NCBI GenBank assembly: GCA_963824415.1 | Contig: CAWGPM010000016.1 | Coordinates: 36,227-100,226 of the forward strand | Source of the DNA: JABDQA01 sp963824415 | GTDB lineage: Bacteria; Desulfobacterota; Desulfobulbia; Desulfobulbales; Desulfocapsaceae | DNA length: 64,000 bases | Direction: 5' to 3' | Part shown: positions 33,704 through 42,511 of the stretch, piece after piece | How the letters are laid out: each line of letters begins with the position of its first letter | Position numbering within the stretch: the stretch's first letter is position 1 | Notes under the pieces: model-generated | Seen by the model: the letters and a program-made list of their open reading frames with translations, nothing else | What the model was told of the DNA's origin: nothing | Database searches by the model: none | Program-made: the position numbers and the translations under genes

Positions 33704-35158
33704 TTATTGAAATCTCCAGAAATCTGGATGAAACATTGCCAGAAAGGGGATGATCTCAAGCCTGCCGACGACCATGTTAACGATAAATATCAGTTTTGTC
33801 GGAAGGGAGAGTGCCCCGAAACTCCCCATTGGTCCGATCTCACCGAACCCTGGTCCGATATTGCCAAGCGTGGCGGCGGTGCCGACCAGACCGATTATCC
33901 CATTGCCTTCTATTGCCGTGACGGCAAGAGCTGAAATGATCATGATGAGGAGATAGAAAAGCAAAAATCCTATGATCTGCTGCTGGATGTCAGAGTGAAC
34001 CGTCTTGAGATCGAGTTTGATTGGCTTGACGATCTGTGGGTGAATGATTTGGATGATTTCCCGGCGCAGATACTTTGCCCAGAAAAGGATGCGGACAACC
34101 TTGATCCCCCCTCCCGCAGAGCCGGCACACCCGCCGACGAGCATCATGCTGAAGAGTATCACCTGACCGGCCACCGCCCATAAGGCAAAATCGCTTGAGG
34201 CAAAGCCGGTGGTCGTAATGATGGAAATTATCTGAAACATACTCTCGCGAAGAGCGTCAAGCGGCGCTGCAGTGTCACTGAAATAAATAACTCCGGCAAG
34301 GCCTGACCCAGCCACGAGTATGATCAGGATATAGCCGCGAAACTCTTCGCTGGACAGAAACAATTGAGGTTTGCGGCGCACCAGAACCCAGTACTGCAGG
34401 ACGAAACTCGAACCCGCCAGCAGCATGAAGACCATGACTATCCAGGTAATCGTATTGTTTCCATAGCCCATGATGGACTGCGGATGCGGGGAGAAGCCTC
34501 CCGCAGCCATGGTGGAAAGCGAGTTGCAGACCGCGTCGAACGGATTCATGCCGGCAACCGTCAGAGCTATGATCTCTGCAGCGGTCAACAGGATATAGAC
34601 GACCCAGAGGGCCTTGGCTGTCTGGGTGATCCTGGGTGTCACCTTTTCTTCGGTGGGGCCGGGGGCTTCGGCAAAGAACATCTGTCGTCCGGCCACCTTG
34701 AACTGAGGTAGAATCGCGACAAACAGCACGATGATCCCCATTCCGCCAAGCCACTGGGTGAGACTGCGCCAGAAAAAGAAGCACTTTGGATAGCGGGAAA
34801 AATCGGTCAATACCGTCGCTCCGGTGGTGGTGATTCCCGACATCGACTCAAAATAGGCATCGACCGGGGAAAGGCCGAAGAAAAGGTAGGGGATTGCCCC
34901 CATCGCGGCAGCCATCACCCAGGCCAGGCAGACGATCAACATACCCTCGTTGCGCTTGAAGGCATCGAAGTTTTTTAGGTAGCCGCCGGCTCTGCGAAAC
35001 ACCAGGCCGAGTACTATTGAGCAGACCGCAGCGCTCAGGAAAGGCAGAATGGCCTGATATTCCTTTTCCAGGAGCGCAACCGCGATCGGCAGCAGCAGTA
35101 TGGTGCCGAAGGCCACCAGGATCAGGCCGAGGGCCGAAAGAATGTGTGTAATTTTCAT
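33704..35158 (-). CDS. trkH: Trk potassium uptake protein TrkH
   Basis: A 484-residue K+ channel/transporter subunit. Ten hydrophobic segments include the four pore loops with the TrkH selectivity-filter-like sequences SGITTTGATVL, NSLSTMAAGGF, SIITTTGFASSDF and TAATLGNIGPGFG. It takes up K+ across the inner membrane under control of the TrkA ring. Its start overlaps the trkA stop by four bases (ATGA), so synthesis of the two subunits is coupled. The frame is complete. Confidence 0.95.
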   Translation of the reverse strand: MKITHILSALGLILVAFGTILLLPIAVALLEKEYQAILPFLSAAVCSIVLGLVFRRAGGYLKNFDAFKRNEGMLIVCLAWVMAAAMGAIPYLFFGLSPVDAYFESMSGITTTGATVLTDFSRYPKCFFFWRSLTQWLGGMGIIVLFVAILPQFKVAGRQMFFAEAPGPTEEKVTPRITQTAKALWVVYILLTAAEIIALTVAGMNPFDAVCNSLSTMAAGGFSPHPQSIMGYGNNTITWIVMVFMLLAGSSFVLQYWVLVRRKPQLFLSSEEFRGYILIILVAGSGLAGVIYFSDTAAPLDALRESMFQIISIITTTGFASSDFALWAVAGQVILFSMMLVGGCAGSAGGGIKVVRILFWAKYLRREIIQIIHPQIVKPIKLDLKTVHSDIQQQIIGFLLFYLLIMIISALAVTAIEGNGIIGLVGTAATLGNIGPGFGEIGPMGSFGALSLPTKLIFIVNMVVGRLEIIPFLAMFHPDFWRFQ

Positions 35159-36492
35159 TTGGCAAAGGTTGCCTGTATCGCCTCGACATCAGCGGTCAAG
35201 GTAAATAATTTCAACAGATCACCTCCGTGGATGATGGTGTCGCCGTTCGGAATGACGATCTGCCTTCCTCGTTGGACGACGGCGATTACCGCCCGGGCCT
35301 TGAAGGTGATATCGGCAACCTTGGTTTCCTGATACCCTTCCGGCACGTTGATCCGAACCACTTCTCCCTGCCCATCCTCTATCAAGGCAAGTATGTCAAT
35401 ATCTTGGGATTGAACATGGTTGAGAAGGTCTTTCAAGGCGGCGTTGTGGGTGGAAACCACCACATCGACACCGGCCCGTTCGAATAACATCGCCGTTTGC
35501 GAGTTGCTGACCCTGGTAATGATCCGGCCGGTGCTCATATGCTTGATAAGCAGTGAGCAGAGCAGATTTTTTTCATCATTGTCCGTCACGCAGATGGTCA
35601 CGTCTGCCGCACCGACCGCCTCGTCCTCCAGCAGGTTCAGATCGGTGCCGTCACCGCAGAGAACGAGGCTTTTTTTGAGATTGTCCGCCAGGTAGGTGCA
35701 ACGCTGCTCATCACGCTCGATTATGGTAACCTGTATTCCAGCGCTTTCAAGCTGCTCCGAGAGCAGGAAACCGACACTCCCCCCGCCGATAACCACCGCT
35801 TTTCTGATGCTGATGTTTTTCCGGAAGATACGGGCTGCGAGCAGATCAAGGGCATGATCGGTGCCCATAATGACGACCTTGTCGTTGAGTTCTATGACCG
35901 TTGATCCCTGTGGTATAAACAACTCGTTTTCACGCGTAATTCCAACGATCAGAACATTCTTCGGAAATTCGCAGTCCATCACCCGCTTATCCAGGATGAT
36001 CGAATCCTCCTTGATGCGATATTCGAACAGTTTAACCTGGCCCTTGGCAAAATATTCCACATCCAGGGCTTCCGGTACGGACACCACCCTGAATATATCC
36101 TGAGTCAGCAGTCGCTCGGGCCAGACAATGGTATCGATATCATAGGCAGTTCTGAAACGGCTCTGCCCAAAGTACTCAAGATTACGATACAATTCTATTT
36201 TTCGAACAAAGCATATTGTTTCGATATCGGCGATTCTCTTGATTGTCCAGCAGGCCACGATGTTTGCCTCATCGATTTCAGAGCAGGCGATAAACAGATC
36301 GACCCGCTCTGCTTTGGTCTGCTGTAAGAGGACGATGTCCGTGCCGCTGCCGCTGATAAAGCCGATATCAAGGCCGCCGAAGCGTTCCGGCAGCTGGTCC
36401 TTTTCAGCTAGTACCGTGACATCGTGCGTCGGGCTAAGGTGTAGAGCGGCCATGTACCCGGCCTCGGTCGTTCCATATATCAGGATTTTCAT
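35155..36492 (-). CDS. trkA: Trk system regulatory subunit TrkA
   Basis: A 445-residue duplicated RCK protein: TrkA-N (Rossmann, starting KILIYGTTEAG), TrkA-C (near residue 140-215), second TrkA-N (AVVIGGGSVGFLLSEQL, near residue 235) and second TrkA-C at the end. The first Rossmann loop reads GTTEAG rather than the usual GAGEVG, so nucleotide affinity of the first half may be altered; the second keeps GGGSVG. It gates TrkH with NADH/NAD or ATP/ADP. It lies upstream of trkH in one transcript. Confidence 0.94.
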   Translation of the reverse strand: MKILIYGTTEAGYMAALHLSPTHDVTVLAEKDQLPERFGGLDIGFISGSGTDIVLLQQTKAERVDLFIACSEIDEANIVACWTIKRIADIETICFVRKIELYRNLEYFGQSRFRTAYDIDTIVWPERLLTQDIFRVVSVPEALDVEYFAKGQVKLFEYRIKEDSIILDKRVMDCEFPKNVLIVGITRENELFIPQGSTVIELNDKVVIMGTDHALDLLAARIFRKNISIRKAVVIGGGSVGFLLSEQLESAGIQVTIIERDEQRCTYLADNLKKSLVLCGDGTDLNLLEDEAVGAADVTICVTDNDEKNLLCSLLIKHMSTGRIITRVSNSQTAMLFERAGVDVVVSTHNAALKDLLNHVQSQDIDILALIEDGQGEVVRINVPEGYQETKVADITFKARAVIAVVQRGRQIVIPNGDTIIHGGDLLKLFTLTADVEAIQATFAK

Positions 36493-36600
36493 ATTACCGT
36501 CCTAAAAGTATCAGGGGCATTATCTTCTCCGGATCACTGGGGTTGATTGCTGTTAAAAATAAGCCCAGCGGGGTGTCTCCGGCCTTCAAAATGAAGGTCG

Positions 36601-38409
36601 TCATGAGGGTTTGTCGTCAGACTCTATGGTTGCGCACTCGAGAAAAATACGTGCTTTACAGCTTTTGCAGATCCGGGCATCGAGACGGGGAAAAATCTCG
36701 GCTATGGCTTCCTTTTTCGAAACAAAAATATTGTCGAGGCCGATATCGAGCATGTAGTCAAGAAACTTGAAATGGCTGCAGATGTCCTCCTTCATATCGT
36801 AAAAATAAAGGTCTCCTCCTGCTGCTCGCCTTTCTTTGGCAAGATGTGAGAGTAGTTCGGCGCCAGCCATGTCGATGAAGTTGATGCCGCTGCCGACAAT
36901 AAGCAGGTTCTTCTGGCCGGGAGTTTCCTCCAAAAGCTGGTGAAGAGTGCTCTGAACATGGTTGACCGCACCAAAATAGAGTGATCCGTCTATACGGACG
37001 ATCTTGAGTTGCGGGCATTCCACTAGCCTGGAATCGGTCACGAAGGAGCGCGACTTGACGCGCGGGTCGGGAACCCTCGTCATGAGGTGGGGGTGAGAAG
37101 TTCGATTGAGATAGATTGCCAGTGAGATCATAATACCCAGCAAAATGGCGAATTGCAGCTCGAGAAAGAGGGTGGCGAGAAAGGTGGAACCCATGATGAC
37201 CGACTCGGTCGGGCTGGTTCTGATAATTTTCAGGATGTGCTTTGGATCGATCAGACGCCAGGCCACCAGAAAAAGAATCGCTGCCAATGCCGCTTTGGGC
37301 AGATGGGCGGCGAGTGGTGCAAAAAACAGCACCACCGGTATAAGAAGCAGACCGGCAAATGCCGCCGCCAGCGGGGTTTTAGCCCCGGCTTCGTAGTTCA
37401 TCCCGCTCCGGTTAAATGATCCTGTTGCCACATAACCACTGAAAAAACTGCCGATGATGTTGGACAGGCCCTGTCCGATGAACTCCTGATTACCGTCAAA
37501 CTCCTGCTGGGTCTTATCCGCCAGGGACCTGGCTATCGATATTGCCTCGGTCAGGGCAAACAAAGCCATGGCCAGGGCGGTGGGAGCCAGAAGTTTTATG
37601 TTTGTCAGGTTCAGCTCCGGTAAAGACAAGGGCGGCAGCGTGGCGGGTATGGCTCCGACCACGGCAATCTGGGCAATATCGCGGCCAGCGATTTGTGTTA
37701 TAGCCTCTGCGGCAAGACTGCCGACGACCATGGAGATGATCAAGTAGGGTAGGGATGGCCGCCAGAGTTTGACGATGATGCCGGCAGCGAGCGTGATGCA
37801 ACCGACTGCAACGGTAAAGATATTGATTTCGTCTATATGCAGAAACAGACTTTGAAAGGTATCCAGGAAATGACTCGAAGCCGTGGAATAGCTCAGTCCC
37901 AGAAAATGTTTGATCTGGCTGGCAATGATAAGAATGGCGGCACCGGCTGTGAAACCGACAACCACGGAGTGTGAGATGAAATTTACCAGGGAGCCGAATC
38001 GCACCAGTCCCATGCTGAGTTGAATGAGACCGACCATCAGGGTGACGGCCAGGGCGAGCTGCACGTATTCGGCTGTTCCCGGAACAGCGTGTAGGCTCAA
38101 CGAGGAAAACAGCACAAGCGAAGCGGCGGTAGTCGGCCCTGAAACAAGCAGCCACGAGGAACCGAAGAAAGCGGCAATGACAGCAGGGACCATACCGGTA
38201 TAAAGCCCGTATTGCGGTGGCATGCCGGCGATTGTGGCAAAGGCGACCCCTTGCGGCAGGGCGACGACCGCTCCGATCAGCCCGGCGAACAGGTCTGCTT
38301 TGAGCGTCTTACGGCTGACAAACGGCCACCAGAGCAGAAATGGCATAAACCTGCTGAGGCTCGGGTGTTGTGCAGGTGAAAAAAGATTTCGCGGTGTTTT
38401 CCGGTTCAC
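36601..38409 (-). CDS. SulP family anion permease with STAS domain
   Basis: A 602-residue SLC26/SulP transporter: about twelve to fourteen membrane segments (residues 30-430) with the GLIGAVVALPQGVAFA and PPQYGLYTGM signatures, then a STAS domain (about 465-570). After the STAS domain comes an unusual tail with Cys581, Cys584 and Cys592 (ICKSCKARIFLEC), a possible metal or redox site not typical of the family. Substrates in the family are sulfate, bicarbonate or dicarboxylates; for an organism of this type sulfate is plausible but unproven. It is monocistronic. Confidence 0.92.
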   Translation of the reverse strand: MNRKTPRNLFSPAQHPSLSRFMPFLLWWPFVSRKTLKADLFAGLIGAVVALPQGVAFATIAGMPPQYGLYTGMVPAVIAAFFGSSWLLVSGPTTAASLVLFSSLSLHAVPGTAEYVQLALAVTLMVGLIQLSMGLVRFGSLVNFISHSVVVGFTAGAAILIIASQIKHFLGLSYSTASSHFLDTFQSLFLHIDEINIFTVAVGCITLAAGIIVKLWRPSLPYLIISMVVGSLAAEAITQIAGRDIAQIAVVGAIPATLPPLSLPELNLTNIKLLAPTALAMALFALTEAISIARSLADKTQQEFDGNQEFIGQGLSNIIGSFFSGYVATGSFNRSGMNYEAGAKTPLAAAFAGLLLIPVVLFFAPLAAHLPKAALAAILFLVAWRLIDPKHILKIIRTSPTESVIMGSTFLATLFLELQFAILLGIMISLAIYLNRTSHPHLMTRVPDPRVKSRSFVTDSRLVECPQLKIVRIDGSLYFGAVNHVQSTLHQLLEETPGQKNLLIVGSGINFIDMAGAELLSHLAKERRAAGGDLYFYDMKEDICSHFKFLDYMLDIGLDNIFVSKKEAIAEIFPRLDARICKSCKARIFLECATIESDDKPS

Positions 38410-38781
38410 AATAATTTCAACACAAAAATGTTAAATTGCGGAGAAACCAGCACGACTTGAAGGGACGCAAACGACAGTACCCTCGCATCTTTTTCCATCT
38501 TACCTAATCGATAATGCAGTAAGCGAGGTTTTTCTGGGGCGGTTTAACGGGAAGACCAGTTAATCTGAAACCTGTTAATCTCATCTCAATGGCAATTTTT
38601 TACATTTATTACAATAACTTGAAAAATTTTTAAGAATTTACTGTTTGGCGTGGACTCAATTAAACAATCTGCAGGCAATCCAGGAATACTGAGTTGATGA
38701 CAATCTACTGCGGCTGAGCTTGCAAGAGTTAGTCTCTTACCTCTGAAAAGTGTAGAAGGGGCTTTTGGTGGTTGAATGCTT

Positions 38782-38820
38782 ACGGGATCGTTACCGATAT
38801 GATATCGGCAACGATCCCGT
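38782..38820. other. 39-bp near-perfect palindrome
   Basis: ACGGGATCGTTACCGATAT facing ATATCGGCAACGATCCCGT around a central G, with one mismatched pair in the arms. It lies in the 539-base gap between the SulP gene and the small membrane protein gene. No T-run on either side, so it is not a standard terminator; it could be a large operator or an RNA hairpin at the end of the uspA transcript. Nothing else is clear in this gap. Confidence 0.6.
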
Positions 38821-38948
38821 ATAAGTGCCACTAATGCCAGTTGCTCACCCCTGGCGATCTGTCTTAATCCGATGTGCCGATATGCTCCGCAGGACTTGCC
38901 ATTATAAAATTCAGCGCGGCAAAACAGATATCTTCCAGATTTGGGATG

Positions 38949-39224
38949 CTATGGCCTGATAACCAGGCGCCGCCGCTGTTCCTCCTGCGCCCGGCGTCGG
39001 TCTTCTCTGGTTTTTTCCTGCCGATTATCCTGATATTCAGATACCTTGTTGTCCCTCGGTTCACCCAGCAGGCGCTCCGGCGAGAAAAAGCAGTACCAGC
39101 TTTTGCGCACTGTTTTCGAGAGCTTGTTGCGTTTCTTTGACCTGATTCCTTCGGTCAGGATATCTATGAAATGGACGGTAATGATTGTTCCGCAGAACAA
39201 GGCAAATATTGTCGTTAGCTGCAT
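38949..39224 (-). CDS. small single-helix membrane protein downstream of uspA
   Basis: A 91-residue protein: one hydrophobic segment at residues 3-25, then a long, strongly charged tail rich in Arg, Lys and Glu (REDRRRAQEEQRRR). Its ATG has GGAGGAAACTGACC before it, and it starts 18 bases after the uspA stop, so the two share a transcript and, I infer, the sigma54 promoter at 39851. I do not recognise a family. The layout suggests a membrane anchor or partner for the Usp protein. Confidence 0.65.
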   Translation of the reverse strand: MQLTTIFALFCGTIITVHFIDILTEGIRSKKRNKLSKTVRKSWYCFFSPERLLGEPRDNKVSEYQDNRQEKTREDRRRAQEEQRRRLVIRP

Positions 39225-39242
39225 GGTCAGTTTCCTCCAGAA

Positions 39243-39803
39243 CTAGAGTCTTGAACAGCTGAGATCGAATACGGGGACCCGAACACTTTTCTGCTCTGCA
39301 TTCAATTGCTCCTCGGCCGGCTTGGTGAGCACATACCGAATGCACTTATCTCTTTCACTCAGGGCCTTGATGGTTTCTTCCTGATTCCCGACCCTGATCA
39401 CGTGGCGACAGACTACTCCCATAGCCTCCGCCTTGAGTTTGAGATTTTCAGCATTGATCTTTGCCCGCTCATAAAAACGGTTTATCTCGCGTTTTTTGCG
39501 CTCTCCAGCATACTGAAGCGGTTCGTCGGAGACATCCAGTGCAACAATCTCACAATCCAGCCGGTGCGCCATTTTCAATACATAATCAACCAGGACGCTT
39601 GAGCTTGTACCATCCTGCACTGCAAGTATTTTGGTAGCCATGTTCTGTGCTTCCATGACCTGAGCAATGCTCTCGGTTGCAGCTCTCATATTACCTGCAG
39701 CCATCTCGCCAAATTCTGCTGTTTTCCGTTTGTTGACCTTTTCAACCTGAACTTCTTTTGGATTCTTTTTTCTACCCCAGAATGGGTTTCGCCATAATTT
39801 CAT
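39243..39803 (-). CDS. universal stress protein (UspA) domain protein with N-terminal extension
   Basis: A 186-residue protein. Residues 1-55 are a basic, coiled extension; the UspA fold begins at MATKILAVQDGTSSSVLVDYVLKMAHR and includes VALDVSD and a C-terminal strand with VPVFDLS. The usual ATP-binding motif G-x2-G-x9-G(S/T) is not visible, so it is probably of the non-ATP-binding type. AGGAGG lies five bases before the ATG. Expression is probably sigma54-dependent: a -24/-12 element lies at 39851-39866 and an enhancer-like palindrome at 39973-39985. The Lon-receiver gene lies upstream on the same strand. Confidence 0.78.
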   Translation of the reverse strand: MKLWRNPFWGRKKNPKEVQVEKVNKRKTAEFGEMAAGNMRAATESIAQVMEAQNMATKILAVQDGTSSSVLVDYVLKMAHRLDCEIVALDVSDEPLQYAGERKKREINRFYERAKINAENLKLKAEAMGVVCRHVIRVGNQEETIKALSERDKCIRYVLTKPAEEQLNAEQKSVRVPVFDLSCSRL

Positions 39804-39850
39804 GTCTGCCTCCTGTAAATAGGGGTTAAGTTTTCTCTTGACCTTTTTCT

Positions 39851-39866
39851 AGCATAATTCATGCCA
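39851..39866 (-). promoter_or_regulatory. sigma54 (-24/-12) promoter for uspA
   Basis: On the minus strand TGGCATGAATTATGCT, compared with consensus TGGCACG-N4-TTGCW: GG and GC are exactly 10 bases apart, with only the sixth base of the -24 block and the first T of the -12 block different. It ends about 48 bases before the uspA ATG. Confidence 0.7.
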
Positions 39867-39972
39867 ATATTTATTTTATTATTAATATCATATACTTAAA
39901 TACAATTAATTATATAGTTTAGCAGAGATGCGAATAATCATGTAAAGCAGCCGCAAAATCGGAGAAATTTGA

Positions 39973-39985
39973 TTGCAGGATGCAA
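39973..39985. promoter_or_regulatory. enhancer-type palindrome TTGCA-N3-TGCAA upstream of uspA
   Basis: TTGCAGGATGCAA, 106 bases upstream of the -24 element of uspA. Identical half-sites occur only at 44583 and 44715 in the window. A shared TCCAGCGCCAC lies 22 bases further (40008-40018), as also beside the 44583 site. Otherwise the 39804-40147 gap is AT-rich with no gene. Confidence 0.65.
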
Positions 39986-40147
39986 CAATCGCTTTGTTTT
40001 TGTCCTATCCAGCGCCACATATAAAAATTTGACAGGTAAAAAAAACAAGTAAAATCGGAATATTTAAAAGAAAACGTATCGATATGCAACGGGCCAGATC
40101 AGGGGCGTTGCACTATGAAACGGACGTTGCTGGTACCCCGTCAGGGG

Positions 40148-42208
40148 TTACTCTGATGGCTGCTGGTCTTCAGGAGTGCAGATAATGTGGTTGATGGCTT
40201 CGTCCAGAAAATTGATGGGAACAACGGAAAACATGTTGCGTGTATCGCTGGGAAGATTTTCGACATCTTCGAGGTTTTTTGCTGGAACGAGGACCTTGGT
40301 AACCCCTGCTCGAGCGGCAGCCAGGAGTTTTTCACGTATCCCTCCGACGGGTAAAATCTGTCCGGTCAGGGACAATTCGCCGGTTATCCCCACAGTCCTT
40401 CGAACCTGGCGCTTGGTCAGCAGGGATATAAGCGCAAGGCAGATAGCGGCTCCAGCCGAGGGACCGTCCTTGGCTACCGCCCCGGCTGGCAGGTGAATAT
40501 GCAGATCTGATTTCTCAAAAAAATTACTGTCGACCTGCAGGGTGTCAGCATTGCTGCGGATATAACTGAGTGCCGTCTGAGCGGATTCCCGGAGAACCTC
40601 TCCCAGGGAACCGGTGAGGATCAGTTGAGAGGTCCCGGACATGCGTTGCGTTTCAATAAACATTATGTCACCACCATAGCTGGTCCAGACCAGGGCAGTG
40701 ACCACTCCCACCGCATTTGGTCCTTCTGCGGCTTCACGCCGAAAGCGAACCGGTCCAAGGAATCGTGTAATGTCCGCCTCGGCCAGGGTGATAGGCTCGG
40801 GCCTGAATCCCCTGAAACGGCGCTCGAGGACAATTCTGGCCATTTTCCGACAGACCTTGCCAATCTCCCGGTTCAGACCTCGAATACCCGCCTCCAGGGT
40901 ATAATCGGTGATGACTTTCTCGAGTGCTTTGTCAGGGAATATCAGGTCATCGACACCCAGGCCATTCTCGCTGAGTTGCTCAGGAATCAGATGATTGACG
41001 GCAATAGTTTTTTTCTCATCAACAGAATAACCAGAAAACTCAATCATTTCCATCCGGTCGAGCAATGGCTGCGGCAAACGCTCAGGCTCGTTTGCCGTTG
41101 TTATGAACATGATTTTGGAGAGATCGATCGGTATCTCGAGGTAGTGGTCAATAAATGCCGAATTTTGTTCAGGATCGAGAACCTCAAGAAGGACCGAGGC
41201 CGGATCCCCGCGAAAATCCTGTCCCACCTTGTCGATTTCATCGAGCATAATACAGGGGTTGATGAAGCCGCAGCGCTTTATTTCAGTGACAATCCGGCCA
41301 GGCATGGCCCCGACGTAGGTTCGCCTGTGCCCGCGAATCTCGGCTTCATCCTTAAGGCCGCCCATCGGGATTCGGATAAATTCACGGCCGATCACTCTGG
41401 CAATGGTCTTGCCGATGGAGGTTTTACCGGTCCCGGGGGGACCGGTAAAACAGAGCACTGGTCCCTTGGCCATATCTATCCGTTTCTGCTGTTTGAGCAC
41501 GTCATCAACCGTGGCTTTCAATTCTTCCAGATCAACAGGCTTGGATAGATAATGCATCGCACCCCGCTGCAGCGCATCGACCGCACTCGGGATTGTGGCA
41601 TATCCGGTGATCATTATAACGCTGGTGTCCGGGGCTACTGTATTGAGGCGGTCAAGCAATTCCAGCCCGTCCATCTTCTCCATTTTTAAATCAGTCAGAA
41701 CGATGTCGAACTTCGCCCCATTTTGCACCTTTTCGAGTGCTTCCTGCCCATTTATGGCAGTTTGAACTTCGAATCCATGCCGTCTGAAATAGTGGTCCAT
41801 ATTGGAAAGCGCCACTGATTCGTCGTCGACGATCAGCATCTGCGGTGTAGCCTGTCCCCGCAAGGTTTTGGCCGCAAGGAAATCAAGGACCCGGTTCTTG
41901 ACATCCTCCAACCCATAATGGCACTGGTCAAAAACCGATTCAGCTCGGTCGATATTTAAATTGTCTACGGTGAGCGAGAACCAGGGTAGCGCGAGGAGCA
42001 TCTCAATATAGGTCAGGCCGATGGAATACTCGGCGGAAATGGAGTCGATCTTTTCAAGTTTGGCCAGCTCTGTCTCTGCCTGAGCAGAAACATATTCGGG
42101 CAAGTCGGTTTTTCTGACCTGATGCCTGAGCAGGTCCAGCCGGCCGAGCTGTTTTGCTTCCGGCGACTCGATCCTGTCAATCTTGGGTGGCTTTCTCTTG
42201 AAGAACAT
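40148..42208 (-). CDS. Lon-type ATP-dependent protease with an inserted response-regulator receiver domain
   Basis: A 686-residue Lon (S16) protease of unusual build. Residues 1-115 hold only the coiled and linker part (YIEMLLALPW, then HYGLEDVKNRVLDFLA); the usual N-terminal substrate domain is missing. At about 123-238 a complete receiver domain is inserted: acidic pair Asp128/Asp129, phospho-acceptor Asp173 (VLTDLKM), Thr201, Lys223. The AAA+ module resumes with Walker A GPPGTGKT (256-263) and Walker B MLDEIDK; the protease domain has the Ser584 (KDGPSAGAA) and Lys627 (GGIREK) dyad. So all catalytic and phosphorylation residues are intact. I infer that phosphorylation controls or targets proteolysis. 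Upstream of uspA; no promoter recognised. Confidence 0.93.
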   Translation of the reverse strand: MFFKRKPPKIDRIESPEAKQLGRLDLLRHQVRKTDLPEYVSAQAETELAKLEKIDSISAEYSIGLTYIEMLLALPWFSLTVDNLNIDRAESVFDQCHYGLEDVKNRVLDFLAAKTLRGQATPQMLIVDDESVALSNMDHYFRRHGFEVQTAINGQEALEKVQNGAKFDIVLTDLKMEKMDGLELLDRLNTVAPDTSVIMITGYATIPSAVDALQRGAMHYLSKPVDLEELKATVDDVLKQQKRIDMAKGPVLCFTGPPGTGKTSIGKTIARVIGREFIRIPMGGLKDEAEIRGHRRTYVGAMPGRIVTEIKRCGFINPCIMLDEIDKVGQDFRGDPASVLLEVLDPEQNSAFIDHYLEIPIDLSKIMFITTANEPERLPQPLLDRMEMIEFSGYSVDEKKTIAVNHLIPEQLSENGLGVDDLIFPDKALEKVITDYTLEAGIRGLNREIGKVCRKMARIVLERRFRGFRPEPITLAEADITRFLGPVRFRREAAEGPNAVGVVTALVWTSYGGDIMFIETQRMSGTSQLILTGSLGEVLRESAQTALSYIRSNADTLQVDSNFFEKSDLHIHLPAGAVAKDGPSAGAAICLALISLLTKRQVRRTVGITGELSLTGQILPVGGIREKLLAAARAGVTKVLVPAKNLEDVENLPSDTRNMFSVVPINFLDEAINHIICTPEDQQPSE

Positions 42209-42511
42209 GAAATACCTCTCTTATCAGATCGACATTTTAAAATCCGGTAATTATGTCTGGCTGGCTTGAAAAACCAGGTATTCTTTCAAGATCGAGGTGC
42301 ATTAGAGACTTGCATAGAAACAAATATCTACTGCCTGAGCCTTACATTATCTGTAGTAACCCTGAGACTGTAAAAAAGACAAGATTTAAGAAACTCCCTT
42401 TTTATTTAACCAGTCAAGCGATACTCTGGCACGTACCTGATTTACAGCTCATGCGCAGCATGGTCTTGAGTTCTTCGACAATAGTGACTGCTCCTGTAAC
42501 GCACCATAGTG
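42209..42511. other. gap upstream of the Lon-receiver gene
   Basis: About 300 bases between two minus-strand genes. I searched for a sigma54 element or the TTGCA-N3-TGCAA palindrome and found neither; a plus-strand TGGCACG at 42428 lacks a matching -12. So the Lon gene is either not in the sigma54 set or uses another control. Confidence 0.4.

Noticed and set aside
42425..42445. Plus-strand TGGCACG as a sigma54 -24 element
   Set aside because: The -12 position reads TGATT instead of TTGCA and no gene follows on that strand.
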